Shown: positions 25,543-33,983 of the stretch, piece by piece
Numbering within the stretch: the first letter of the stretch is position 1
Layout of the letters: each line of letters begins with the position of its first letter
Assembly: GCA_937907395.1 (NCBI GenBank)
Contig: CALCII010000014.1
Location: 1-64,000 of the forward strand
Source: an uncultured Chitinophagaceae bacterium
Lineage (GTDB): Bacteria; Bacteroidota; Bacteroidia; Chitinophagales; Chitinophagaceae
Length of the DNA: 64,000 nt
Reading direction: 5' to 3'
Notes under the pieces: generated by a model
Seen by the model: the letters and a program-made list of their open reading frames with translations, nothing else
Databases searched by the model: none
Told to the model about the DNA's origin: nothing
Translations under genes and position numbers: made by a program

Positions 25543-27705
25543 ATGAAAAAACTGTTAGTAACGATTGTGTTTGCACTCACACTGCTTCGCACTTATGCCG
25601 ATGAAGGTATGTGGCTGCCCTTACTCTTAGGAGAGCAGGTTTATGCAGATATGCAGAAAAAAGGCCTGAAGCTCACCAAAGATCAACTGTACAACATCAA
25701 CAAAGCTTCTTTAAAAGATGCCATTATCATTTTTGGTGGTGGTTGTACCGGTGAAATTGTAAGCAACCAGGGATTGATTTTCACCAATCACCACTGTGGT
25801 TATTCAGCTATTGCCAATGCGTCCAGTGTTGAAAACAACTATCTGAGAGACGGCTTCTATGCAAAAAACTTTCAACAGGAAATCAAAACAACCATCAGTG
25901 TTCAGTTTCTTGTTCGTATTGAAGATGTTACCAAAGAAGTAAATGACTCGCTGGGAACATTATTAGGTAAAGCAAGAGCCGATAAACAGGCAGCTGTTCT
26001 GGCAGCCATTAACAAGCGCTTATCCAATTCAGCCGAGTTTATCGAATGCCGAGTTAGCCCTTTGTTCAAAGGCAACCAGTTTTTAGCGTTTATCTATCAA
26101 CGTTATAAAGACGTACGTCTCGTTGGCACCCCTCCCGAAAGCGTGGGCAAATTTGGTGGTGATACAGACAACTGGGAATGGCCCCGCCATACAGGCGACT
26201 TCAGTATTTTCCGTGTGTACATGAGTAAAGATGGTAAACCATCCGAGTACAGTCAGGATAATGTTCCTTTAAAACCTAAATACTTCCTTCCTGTTTCAAT
26301 CAAAGGAATTAAAGACGGTGATTTTGCTATGACATGGGGTTATCCCGGTGGCACCAACCGTTATGAATCATCTATGGGTGTTAAACTGTCAACCGACATC
26401 AACAACCCTACATTGGTGAAACTGCGTGACATGCGTTTGAAATACATGTTCAGCGAAATGCAGAAAGATGCTGCCATCAAGTTAAAACTTGCCAGCGATT
26501 ATGCAAGCATCGCTAACTACTGGAAATTTTTTGACGGAGAAACAAAACAACTGTTGAAATATGATGTGTTCGGACAAAAACAAAAATCCGAAGCAGACTT
26601 TATGAAATGGGCAAAAGGAAAGCCTGAGTATGAAGCCATTTTCCCCGAATGGGAAAAAGCCTATGCAGCATGGAGGCCTTATGCCATGCATCGTGTTTAT
26701 ATGAACGAAGGCATCTTTGGCTCACCATTAATATCCTATGCTGCTTCATTGATTCAGCTGGAAGCTGCATTGGTGAAAACAAATGCAACAAAGGAAGACG
26801 TGAAAAAAGCATTGGATGCAGTTGTTACAGCAAGGAAATCATTTTTCGAAAGTCATAACGCAGTAAGCGATCAGAATATTCTTGGTTCTGTATTGATGAT
26901 GTACTACAATGATATTCCGAAAGACCAGCACCCGATTGGTTTCTTTGAAACCATTAAAGGTGCTATGGGCAATTTGAAAGAGGAAGCCACCTGGAAAAAA
27001 TATGCGGCCAATGTATTTGCAAATACCATCATTTTGAATGAAGATAAATGGAATGCATTTGTTAGCAATCCCGATGCTGTCACTTTACAGGAAGATCCTG
27101 CTTTTATCATTGCAAGCTCTTTCTTCAAAAACTGGAGTGTGAAATTCCTGCCCCGCTTCCAGGAATTTAATATCAAAAACAATGATCTGGGCCGTTTATA
27201 CCTGAAAGGAATCATGGAAATGAATCCTGCTAAGTCTAAAAAAATGTATCCCGATGCCACATTCACCATGCGTGTTTCTTATGGCAATGTGAAAAGCTAT
27301 GTTCCCAGAGATGCGGTGAAGTATGATTTTGTAACAACCTCAAAAGGATTACTGGAAAAATACAAACCCGGCGATTATGAGTTTGATCTCCCTACCAAGC
27401 AAATTGAATTATTGAAAAAGCGTGACTTCGGACAATATATTGATCAGATACGCAAGGACCTCGTAATTGGTTTTATTACCACTAACGACATCACAGGAGG
27501 TAACAGTGGTTCTCCGGTGATTGATGGTAATGGAAACCTCATTGGTCTGGCATTCGACGGCAACTACGAAGCTTTAAGCCATAAACTGGCATTTGATAAA
27601 GATCTCAACCGCACCATCTGCGTTGATATCCGTTATGTACTGTGGTGCATCGATAAACTAGGTGGCGCCTCCAACCTCATCAAAGAATTGAAACTGGTGA
27701 AATAA
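25543..27705 (+). CDS. S46-family dipeptidyl peptidase, DPP7-like
   Basis: A 720-residue periplasmic serine peptidase that removes dipeptides from peptides. Signal peptide about 1-19, then the mature start DEGMWL. The catalytic His region is TNHHCG (81-85) and the catalytic serine is Ser655 (GGNSGSPV). Specificity: position 673 is Gly in AFDGN; DPP11 enzymes have Arg there (Asp/Glu specificity), while DPP7-type enzymes have Gly and prefer hydrophobic P1 residues, so DPP7-like activity is inferred. An ATG at 25534 is an alternative start. It is monocistronic, with a strong terminator. Confidence 0.92.
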   Translation: MKKLLVTIVFALTLLRTYADEGMWLPLLLGEQVYADMQKKGLKLTKDQLYNINKASLKDAIIIFGGGCTGEIVSNQGLIFTNHHCGYSAIANASSVENNYLRDGFYAKNFQQEIKTTISVQFLVRIEDVTKEVNDSLGTLLGKARADKQAAVLAAINKRLSNSAEFIECRVSPLFKGNQFLAFIYQRYKDVRLVGTPPESVGKFGGDTDNWEWPRHTGDFSIFRVYMSKDGKPSEYSQDNVPLKPKYFLPVSIKGIKDGDFAMTWGYPGGTNRYESSMGVKLSTDINNPTLVKLRDMRLKYMFSEMQKDAAIKLKLASDYASIANYWKFFDGETKQLLKYDVFGQKQKSEADFMKWAKGKPEYEAIFPEWEKAYAAWRPYAMHRVYMNEGIFGSPLISYAASLIQLEAALVKTNATKEDVKKALDAVVTARKSFFESHNAVSDQNILGSVLMMYYNDIPKDQHPIGFFETIKGAMGNLKEEATWKKYAANVFANTIILNEDKWNAFVSNPDAVTLQEDPAFIIASSFFKNWSVKFLPRFQEFNIKNNDLGRLYLKGIMEMNPAKSKKMYPDATFTMRVSYGNVKSYVPRDAVKYDFVTTSKGLLEKYKPGDYEFDLPTKQIELLKKRDFGQYIDQIRKDLVIGFITTNDITGGNSGSPVIDGNGNLIGLAFDGNYEALSHKLAFDKDLNRTICVDIRYVLWCIDKLGGASNLIKELKLVK

Positions 27706-27722
27706 ACATTCAATCAACTGAT

Positions 27723-27755
27723 AAAAAACCCTCCGGATGATCCGGAGGGTTTTTT
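27723..27755 (+). terminator. Intrinsic terminator after the S46 peptidase gene
   Basis: CCCTCCGGAT (27729-27738) pairs with ATCCGGAGGG (27740-27749), flanked by six A and six T, so it could act in both directions. Confidence 0.92.
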
Positions 27756-27784
27756 GTGGAATCCAATTTGCGAGAGATTGATCA

Positions 27785-27812
27785 GTGTCAGGACGCTGAA
27801 AGCGTCAGACAC
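27785..27812 (+). repeat. REP hairpin upstream of the RAYT gene
   Basis: A 28-nt imperfect palindrome: GTGTC and GACAC ends, an inner CGCT-gaa-AGCG stem, with a small asymmetric bulge. It is an inverted copy of 28481-28508 (24 of 28 bases identical), and the two inner stems differ by a compensatory base-pair change (T-A against C-G). Confidence 0.8.
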
Positions 27813-27826
27813 TTTAATTGGCAAAT

Positions 27827-27851
27827 TGCAACCCTGTCAAACAGGATTGCA
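27827..27851 (+). repeat. Second hairpin between REP and the RAYT start
   Basis: TGCAA-C-CCTGT, a CAA loop and ACAGG-AT-TGCA form an imperfect hairpin 15 nt before the RAYT ATG. It may be a diverged REP-like element or a translational control hairpin. Confidence 0.45.
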
Positions 27852-27865
27852 TCCTCCACATCACT

Positions 27866-28465
27866 ATGCAATTCACCGAAAACCATTTGTACCACATTTA
27901 CAATCGAGGAAACAATCAGCAGCAACTTTTTTTTGAAAGAGAACATTATATCCATTTTACAAGGAACATCAGAAAATTTATAAGTCCGGCTGCTGATATA
28001 ATAGCATGGTGCCTGATGCCCAATCATTTTCACTTACTCATTCATGCAAATGAACATACAACCCGCATTGTAAAACACCACCCGATTCAAATAAATGCCC
28101 TCACAGAAGGAATCCGCTTGACATTAAGCAGTTATACAAAAGCCTTACAAAAGCAACGGGGATTTACAGGAAACCTGTTTCAACAGAAAACAAAAAGCAA
28201 ATGCATTGATGATGTAGACAACAATTACGCCATCACGGCCTTTCATTATATCCATCAAAATCCATATTCATCAAGGCTGGTAAAAAAGATTGAAGAATGG
28301 GAGTTCTCATCTCTAAACGATTACCTTGGTGCCAGAAATGGTACTCTTATAAATAAACAACTTGGATACCAATTGTTAGATTTAGATAGAGAACGCCTAC
28401 TGGACGAAACCTATAAAGCTATTTCAGATCATCAGTTGGAGATGATTTTGAAAAGAGAAAGGTAA
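27866..28465 (+). CDS. REP-associated tyrosine transposase (RAYT, Y1_Tnp)
   Basis: A 199-residue HUH-type single-strand nuclease related to IS200/IS605 TnpA. The start MQFTENHLYHIYNRG matches RAYT proteins; the HUH motif is in MPNHFHLLIH, and the catalytic Tyr probably lies in the helix YAITAFHYIHQNPY. RAYTs bind and cleave REP hairpins and are thought to spread them; they are single copy and domesticated. The frame is open upstream to 27818 through a hairpin, so the ATG at 27866 is preferred. It appears intact. Confidence 0.88.
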   Translation: MQFTENHLYHIYNRGNNQQQLFFEREHYIHFTRNIRKFISPAADIIAWCLMPNHFHLLIHANEHTTRIVKHHPIQINALTEGIRLTLSSYTKALQKQRGFTGNLFQQKTKSKCIDDVDNNYAITAFHYIHQNPYSSRLVKKIEEWEFSSLNDYLGARNGTLINKQLGYQLLDLDRERLLDETYKAISDHQLEMILKRER

Positions 28466-28479
28466 ATTGGGGAAGAAAA

Positions 28480-28509
28480 GGTGTCTGACGCCTGCGGCGA
28501 CCTGACACC
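28480..28509 (-). repeat. REP hairpin downstream of the RAYT gene
   Basis: GGTGTC and GACACC ends enclose a CGCC-tgc-GGCG stem. It is the inverted partner of the upstream REP and ends 37 nt before the next gene. Confidence 0.8.
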
Positions 28510-28545
28510 GGTGACAACCGTATATTTATATACTTAAACTTGTAT

Positions 28546-29655
28546 ATGACAACCCCCATCTCTTCCATAGAAATTTACAAACTCTGCGTTCCCTTAAAGC
28601 AACCCTTCGTCATTTCATTGGGGCCGCAATACGATGCAGATAATATCATTGTTAAAATAAACACAGCAGATGGACTGAGTGGCTGGGGCGAATGCAGTCC
28701 GTATATGAGCATCAATGGGGAGAGCATGGACACCTGCTTCATCGTAGGACAATACCTGGCAAAAGAATTGAAAGGTAAAGATGCGTTGGATGTTGAAGGT
28801 TGTACCCGTGCAATGGACACTCTCATCACCCGCAATGAAAACATCAAGAGTGCCTTTGATATGGCATTGTATGATTTGGCAGCTCAACACGCAGGTGTAC
28901 CCTTGTACCAATTTCTCGGCGGCAGCAAAAATAAACCCATCTTCACCGATATGACTGTGGGGCTTGGCTCCGTTGAAAAAATGGCGGCAGAAGCATTGGA
29001 ATACAAACAGGCAGGCTTCCCTTCCATCAAAGTAAAGCTGGGTACAACAACAGAAGAAGATGTGGCCAGGATCAAAGCCATACGTGAAGCGATCGGAAAC
29101 GATCTTCCGTTACGCATTGATGCCAACCAGGGATGGACGGTTGAAACAGCCATTACCACATTAAATGCATTGGCCCCTTACAATATTGAACACTGTGAAG
29201 AACCCATTGCACGTTGGAACTTCATGAAGCTTCCGGCGGTAAGAAAAAACAGTCCGATCAAAATCATGGCTGATGAAAGTTGTTTTGATCATCACGATGC
29301 AGAACGTTTGGCAGAACTGAATGCTGTTGATTATTTCAATATTAAACTTGGGAAGAGTGGCGGAATATTTAATGCAATTAAGATGGTAAAGATTGCAGAA
29401 GCTGCAAATATTCACCTGCAGGTGGGTTGTTTTATGGAAAGCCGGTTAGGAATTACTGCATTGGTTCACTTTGCTTATTGCAGCGACCTGATTGTACATT
29501 ATGATCTGGATACACCGCTGATGCTGAAAGAAGATCCTGTTATTGGAGGAATGATATTTAAAGAAAACGGTATCGTGGAAATAGACGACACTCCGGGTAT
29601 TGGTGCAATAATTGACGAAGCATTTCTTCGTCGTTGTGAACGAATCGTAATTTAA
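28546..29655 (+). CDS. Dipeptide epimerase (enolase superfamily)
   Basis: A 369-residue enzyme of the muconate-lactonising/enolase superfamily, most like L-Ala-D/L-Glu epimerases that act on peptidoglycan-derived dipeptides. The KxK base motif is in SIKVKLG (about 164-170), metal ligands in RIDANQGW, HCEEPI and MADES, and the second base in NIKLGKSGG. The specificity-linked C-terminal segment DLDTPLMLKEDPV is present. Substrate specificity in this group varies, so the dipeptide may differ. ATG at 28546 is chosen over the TTG at 28540. Its stop overlaps that of the convergent glycosylase gene. Confidence 0.88.
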   Translation: MTTPISSIEIYKLCVPLKQPFVISLGPQYDADNIIVKINTADGLSGWGECSPYMSINGESMDTCFIVGQYLAKELKGKDALDVEGCTRAMDTLITRNENIKSAFDMALYDLAAQHAGVPLYQFLGGSKNKPIFTDMTVGLGSVEKMAAEALEYKQAGFPSIKVKLGTTTEEDVARIKAIREAIGNDLPLRIDANQGWTVETAITTLNALAPYNIEHCEEPIARWNFMKLPAVRKNSPIKIMADESCFDHHDAERLAELNAVDYFNIKLGKSGGIFNAIKMVKIAEAANIHLQVGCFMESRLGITALVHFAYCSDLIVHYDLDTPLMLKEDPVIGGMIFKENGIVEIDDTPGIGAIIDEAFLRRCERIVI

Positions 29656-30251
29656 GCATTATCCTTCCACCGCCACAAATGCATGCAGGCATACGTACGG
29701 TAAGGGCGCCACTTTTCTGCAATGCGATGCATCTTGTCGTGTAGCTCCTTTTTAGTATCTGCCTGGATTTTATACAGTTTCATCATCGCCTGTTGAATAC
29801 CAAGGTCATCGGCCGGAAACACATCTTCATGCTGCAAAGCAAACATCAGAATCATTTCTGTAGTCCATTTACCAACGCCTTTGATTTGTGTGAGTTTGCC
29901 CAACACTTCCTCATCAGTCATTTTGTACAGCCTGGTATCAGTTAGTTTTTCTTCAATGAAAAAACGACAAACATTCTGAACATAATTGGCCTTGGCATTA
30001 CTTAAACCAATACTGCGCAAGGTTTCAAAAGGTGTATCAAGTATTTGCTGAGCGGTTGGTTTCTTTTTTCCATACAAAGCCAGAAAGCGGCTGTAAATCA
30101 CCTCTGCCACTTTGGTACTCAATTGCTGACTCATAATGGAGGCACAGAGATAAAGATATATATCCTTTCGCTTAGTAAGTGTAAGCGGCTCGGCTACGGC
30201 CAGCACTTTCTGCATTTTTTTATCCCTACTCAAATGATTGACATATTCCAT
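29652..30251 (-). CDS. AlkA-type DNA-3-methyladenine glycosylase (HhH-GPD)
   Basis: A 199-residue base-excision repair glycosylase reduced to the HhH-GPD core. The helix-hairpin-helix is IKGVGKWTTEMILM (about 130-143), and the catalytic Asp lies in FPADDLGIQQ (about 151-160). It removes alkylated purines from DNA. Its stop codon overlaps the epimerase stop (29652-29655). A second, clearly different glycosylase of the same type is at 50522-51160. Confidence 0.9.
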   Translation of the reverse strand: MEYVNHLSRDKKMQKVLAVAEPLTLTKRKDIYLYLCASIMSQQLSTKVAEVIYSRFLALYGKKKPTAQQILDTPFETLRSIGLSNAKANYVQNVCRFFIEEKLTDTRLYKMTDEEVLGKLTQIKGVGKWTTEMILMFALQHEDVFPADDLGIQQAMMKLYKIQADTKKELHDKMHRIAEKWRPYRTYACMHLWRWKDNA

Positions 30252-30337
30252 AAATACAGTTTTCTTTAAAGTGATAACATTCTGTTTACAATTTATTTAT
30301 TCTTCGTTAATCCTGAGTCAACATTCTGGTAACATCT

Positions 30338-30358
30338 GGTTTTAAATTTTGTAAAACC
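30338..30358. promoter_or_regulatory. Palindrome directly before the phosphoesterase start
   Basis: GGTTTTA (30338-30344) and TAAAACC (30352-30358) form a perfect inverted repeat with a 7-nt spacer, ending one base before the TTG start at 30360. It is preceded by a near-repeat of ACATCTGGT. It could be an operator or an RNA hairpin that controls initiation. Confidence 0.4.
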
Positions 30359-30359
30359 G

Positions 30360-31193
30360 TTGGAATTGAAAACGTATTACAAAACGATCATTCTTTCCGA
30401 TATCCACCTGGGAATCCGTAATTCCCGTGTAAAAGAAGTGGTGGAATTCCTGAAGCATCACCAATGCGATACGCTTATACTTAATGGCGACATCATTGAT
30501 GGCTGGCAACTACGTAAATCGGGTGAATGGAAGAAAAGACACACTTCTTTCTTCCGGATCATCATGAAATACATGCATAAATACAATACCAAAGTGATTT
30601 ACCTAAGAGGGAATCATGATGATTTTTTAGAGGAAATACTTCCTTTTTCATTCGGACAATTTGTTATTAAAAAGAATCACACCCTCCAAAGCGGAAACAA
30701 AAAATACTATGTGGTTCATGGCGATATATTCGATAGTATCACAACCAATCTCAAATGGCTGGCACACCTGGGAGATGTGGGTTATACATTTTTACTATGG
30801 CTCAACAGATTGTATAACCAGCGCCGGTTAAAAAAAGGCTTGCCCTATTATTCGCTCTCACAGATAGTAAAAGCAAAAGTCAAATCGGCCGTTTCATTTA
30901 TATCCGACTACGAAGAACAACTCTGCGAAGTAGCAAGGTCACAAAAATGTGATGGTATCATCTGCGGACATATTCACCAGGCAGCAGATAAATATATCAA
31001 CAACATACATTATCTCAACAGTGGAGATTGGGTGGAAACGATGAGTGCACTTGTGGAAACAGCAGAAGGTGAATGGTCGGTTCTCTATTATACTGACTGG
31101 CTGCAAAGAATCAATCCGGCGATTGAATCACCCGACCAGCAACCGCTGAAAATATCAGCTCCACATCATTACTCACTCATACCCGAACTCTGA
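30360..31193 (+). CDS. UDP-2,3-diacylglucosamine diphosphatase-like metallophosphoesterase
   Basis: A 277-residue calcineurin-type phosphoesterase. Metal motifs in order: LSDIHLG (about 12-18), NGDIIDGW (about 42-49), RGNHDD (about 84-89), HGD (about 119-121) and CGHIHQA (about 204-210), the arrangement of LpxH and related enzymes. LpxH hydrolyses UDP-diacylglucosamine in lipid A synthesis, but many Bacteroidota paralogues have no proven substrate. The start is TTG at 30360; no ATG fits. A glycosyltransferase gene starts one base after the stop, so the two are coupled and may share an envelope pathway. Confidence 0.85.
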   Translation: MELKTYYKTIILSDIHLGIRNSRVKEVVEFLKHHQCDTLILNGDIIDGWQLRKSGEWKKRHTSFFRIIMKYMHKYNTKVIYLRGNHDDFLEEILPFSFGQFVIKKNHTLQSGNKKYYVVHGDIFDSITTNLKWLAHLGDVGYTFLLWLNRLYNQRRLKKGLPYYSLSQIVKAKVKSAVSFISDYEEQLCEVARSQKCDGIICGHIHQAADKYINNIHYLNSGDWVETMSALVETAEGEWSVLYYTDWLQRINPAIESPDQQPLKISAPHHYSLIPEL

Positions 31194-31194
31194 C

Positions 31195-32376
31195 ATGAAA
31201 CATTCATTTGTATTCACCGTTCAAGGCGAAGGAAGAGGCCACCTCACACAAGCCATTGCCGTTTATGAACTGCTCACTTCCAGAGGACATACAGTTAGTG
31301 CCGTTTTAATTGGGACCAGCAGCAGACGAAAAATTCCCGGCTTTGTTGAGCAGCGGATCAAAGCACCCATCATCACGTACCAAAGCCCCAACTTTGTTAC
31401 TGATCAAGAGAATAAATCCATACAACCGGGTAAAACAATTATTCATTGTTTAAAGAACTGGAAAACGTATACAAAAAGTATACAAACAATCCGTCGCACA
31501 ATTGATCTGCATCAACCGGATATTCTACTGAACTTTTATGAACCATTAACCGGCATCGCTTCCCTGCGCAAACCACTTCATCCGAATATAATTTCCATTG
31601 CCCACCAGTTTCTTTATCTCCATCCCGAATTTGATTTTCCAAAAGAAAGCAGAAAAGCAGATGCTTGGTCGGTTTACCATTACACAAAACTGGTATCAAA
31701 AGGATCGGCAAGAATGATTGCTTTGTCTTTTTATCCGGTAAAACAAACAGCCTATAAAAACATCGTCGCTTCGCCACCTGTATTAAGAAAAGAAGTATTT
31801 GAGCAGGATGTATTTAATGGCAACCGCATACTTGTATATATTCTCAACTCCGGTTATATGCAGGAAATTATTGAATGGAACAAATCACACCCGGAAGTAA
31901 TGCTCGATTGCTTCACTGATAGTGCTGCTGTTAAAGGCACATGGCAATACAGCGACTCACTTTGTTTTCACTCGCTGGATGATAAAAAATTCCTTCGCTT
32001 CATGTCGCAGGCAAAGGCATTGGTTACAACTGCAGGCTTTGAAAGTGTATGTGAAGCTATGTACATGGGCAAACCTACATTGATGGTTCCTGTGAAAGGC
32101 CATTTTGAACAATGGTGCAATGCAAGAGACGCCCTGAAAGCAGGAGCCGGAATTTATGCAGATCGTTTTCACCTTGATTCGCTACTGGAATACATACCCC
32201 AACACAAAAAGAAAGACCAGCAATATACAAAATGGATTTATGAAGCAGGAAGAGTATTGATGCAAACAATCGGAGATGTGCTGCAAGAGCCAATGGAAGA
32301 ATTAACAGAAGAAAGAAATACCCAACTGTTTCCATTTACATCCCCATTCGGAAATCAACAGTTGGGCACTTCCTGA
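31195..32376 (+). CDS. MurG-like (GT28-type) glycosyltransferase
   Basis: A 393-residue GT-B fold enzyme. The N-terminal glycine motif is QGEGRGHLTQA (about 10-20), and the nucleotide-sugar pocket shows TTAGFESVCEAMYMGKPTLMVPV (split over about 281-303), typical of MurG/undecaprenyl-type transferases. It lacks a signal peptide and probably acts at the inner membrane face on a lipid acceptor. It starts one base after the phosphoesterase stop. Its stop lies 2 nt from the stop of convergent cysS with no terminator between them. Confidence 0.82.
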   Translation: MKHSFVFTVQGEGRGHLTQAIAVYELLTSRGHTVSAVLIGTSSRRKIPGFVEQRIKAPIITYQSPNFVTDQENKSIQPGKTIIHCLKNWKTYTKSIQTIRRTIDLHQPDILLNFYEPLTGIASLRKPLHPNIISIAHQFLYLHPEFDFPKESRKADAWSVYHYTKLVSKGSARMIALSFYPVKQTAYKNIVASPPVLRKEVFEQDVFNGNRILVYILNSGYMQEIIEWNKSHPEVMLDCFTDSAAVKGTWQYSDSLCFHSLDDKKFLRFMSQAKALVTTAGFESVCEAMYMGKPTLMVPVKGHFEQWCNARDALKAGAGIYADRFHLDSLLEYIPQHKKKDQQYTKWIYEAGRVLMQTIGDVLQEPMEELTEERNTQLFPFTSPFGNQQLGTS

Positions 32377-32378
32377 AC

Positions 32379-33875
32379 TTATTCAATGGTATAACTCATC
32401 TCTCCACCTTTTTCATCTTTCAGCTGAATACCTAGGGTTGAAAGCTGATTGCGGATTTTATCGCTGGTTACAAAGTCCTTTTTTATTTTTGCATCTTTGC
32501 GCAATTCAATGAGCAACTGCATCACACCCTTGAATTTTTCATTGTCTTCTGCAGTAACCGCTTTCAATCCTAAAATATCTTCCACATAAAGCGTCATTTT
32601 TTCCTGCAACAACTGCAATGTGGCATCACTGATGGCATTTACTGCAATGTGTTTGTCTTTAATTCCATTGATCACCGGTACCAGTTCAAACATATTGGCC
32701 AACACTTTAGCAGTATTCATATCATCATTCATGAACTCCTCAAACTCTCCCACCAGCTTTTTCACTTTTGCATCAAGTTCTGCATCTGTAGCTGAATGGC
32801 CTTCGGTTGACAGTTCCTGTTTTTTTAACCATTCATGCGCTTCCCACAAACGCTTCAGCCCTTTTTCTGCAGCCTGTAAAGCTTCGTTACCAAAGTCGAG
32901 TGTGCTTCTGTATTGCGTTTGCAATATGAAGAAACGAACCGTCATGGGATGGTAGGCTTTCTCCAGAATGGGATGATCACCACTGAATAACTCAGTTAAT
33001 TTAATAACGTTGTTATAGCTCTTGCCCATCTTTTTACCATTGATGGTAATCATATTGTTGTGCACCCAGTAACGAACCGGGGCTGTATGATTGCAGATAG
33101 TACTTTGTGCAATCTCACTTTCATGATGCGGAAATTGTAAATCCATTCCGCCGCCATGAATATCAAACTGAGCTCCGAGATATTTGGTAGCCATTGCCGA
33201 ACATTCAATATGCCAGCCGGGAAAACCAATGCCCCACGGACTTTTCCAACGCATGATATGTTCAGGTGCTGCGTTTTTCCAAAGCGCAAAATCAGTACGG
33301 TCACGTTTCTCTTCCTGTCCGTCAAGGTCCCTGGTAGTTTCAAATAATTCTTCAATCACTCTGCCACTCAGTTTTCCATAATCATGAGTTGCTGCATATT
33401 TCTTTACATCAAAATAAACAGAACCATTCACCACGTATGCATAGCCGGCTTCAATAATTTGTTCAATCATGCCAATCTGTTCCACAATATGCCCGGTAGC
33501 TGTTGGTTCAATGGAAGGCGGAATCGTATTAAACTGATCCATCGCCCAATGAAAGAGGTTGGTGTATTTCTGCACCAGTTCCATGGGCTCCAGTTTTTCT
33601 AAAACCGCTTTCTTTGAAATTTTATCTTCTGCTTCACGGCCTTCTTCTTCAAAATGGCCTGCATCGGTAATGTTACGTACATAACGTACTTTATAACCCA
33701 GGTGCATGAGGTAGCGGTACAACACATCGAACGTAATGTACGGACGGGCATGGCCCAGATGACTTTCACCACTCACGGTAGGTCCGCACACATACATACC
33801 CACATGACCGGGCGTTAATGATTCAAATACTTCTTTCTGACGGGTTAGTGAATTGTATAATTTTAACTGAGACAT
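32379..33875 (-). CDS. cysS: Cysteinyl-tRNA synthetase
   Basis: A 498-residue class I synthetase that charges tRNA(Cys). The HIGH motif is HLGH (39-42), the zinc site uses Cys30 (VCGPT), the Cys in HIECSAM and the His/Glu of PHHESEIAQ, and the KMSKS loop reads KKMGKS. The C-terminal anticodon-binding helical domain is present. The mRNA leader is about 110 nt and contains a 15-codon frame ending in six Cys codons, so expression is probably controlled by Cys-tRNA supply. Confidence 0.96.
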   Translation of the reverse strand: MSQLKLYNSLTRQKEVFESLTPGHVGMYVCGPTVSGESHLGHARPYITFDVLYRYLMHLGYKVRYVRNITDAGHFEEEGREAEDKISKKAVLEKLEPMELVQKYTNLFHWAMDQFNTIPPSIEPTATGHIVEQIGMIEQIIEAGYAYVVNGSVYFDVKKYAATHDYGKLSGRVIEELFETTRDLDGQEEKRDRTDFALWKNAAPEHIMRWKSPWGIGFPGWHIECSAMATKYLGAQFDIHGGGMDLQFPHHESEIAQSTICNHTAPVRYWVHNNMITINGKKMGKSYNNVIKLTELFSGDHPILEKAYHPMTVRFFILQTQYRSTLDFGNEALQAAEKGLKRLWEAHEWLKKQELSTEGHSATDAELDAKVKKLVGEFEEFMNDDMNTAKVLANMFELVPVINGIKDKHIAVNAISDATLQLLQEKMTLYVEDILGLKAVTAEDNEKFKGVMQLLIELRKDAKIKKDFVTSDKIRNQLSTLGIQLKDEKGGEMSYTIE

Positions 33876-33919
33876 AAATGAAATTGTTGGAGTTGAAGAG
33901 TTGATATAAAATGCCGGGG

Positions 33920-33938
33920 TGCTGTAAGATTAACAGCA
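33920..33938 (-). promoter_or_regulatory. Hairpin spanning the end of the poly-Cys leader frame
   Basis: TGCTGT and ACAGCA form a 6-bp stem with a 7-nt loop. On the mRNA the 5' arm is the last two Cys codons and the loop begins with the TAA stop, so a ribosome stalled on the Cys codons would prevent it from forming. Downstream CAAC repeats (33884-33904) can instead pair with the GTTG-rich Cys codons. I see no U-tract after this hairpin, so translational control is as possible as termination. Confidence 0.5.
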
Positions 33939-33977
33939 ACAACAACAGCAACTAGCAGAAATAAAATTCCTCTTCAT
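33930..33977 (-). CDS. Poly-cysteine leader peptide upstream of cysS
   Basis: A 15-residue frame, MKRNFISASCCCCCC, stop TAA. The last six codons are TGC TGT TGT TGT TGC TGT. The ATG begins 6 nt after a TATCTTTG promoter box, so the mRNA would be leaderless or nearly so, and cysS starts 54 nt after the stop. Runs of codons for the regulated amino acid just before the stop are the hallmark of attenuation leader peptides (His, Leu, Trp operons), and leaderless Cys-rich leader peptides are known in mycobacteria. The role here is inferred from position and codon content. Confidence 0.72.
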   Translation of the reverse strand: MKRNFISASCCCCCC

Positions 33978-33983
33978 AGAAAA

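Larger units (their letters stand above)
27785..28509 (+). mobile_element. REPtron: RAYT gene flanked by inverted REP hairpins
   Basis: A tyrosine-transposase gene lies between two REP sequences in opposite orientation (27785-27812 and 28480-28509), the arrangement described for REP-associated tyrosine transposases. CAATTTGC at 27764-27771 and GCAAATTG at 27821-27828 form a further inverted repeat around the first REP. Confidence 0.75.

Noticed and set aside
25229..25576. 115-residue minus-strand frame across the gap before the S46 gene
   Set aside because: It runs antisense through the Cys-rich small gene and has no motif or promoter; the plus-strand gene has a clear Cys pattern, so this frame is a shadow.
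33930..33977. Poly-Cys frame being a chance product of a GTT/TGT trinucleotide repeat
   Set aside because: Considered seriously: the GTTGTT run could arise by slippage. Kept as a finding because the frame, the adjacent promoter box, the stop codon and the downstream gene (cysS itself) all agree.
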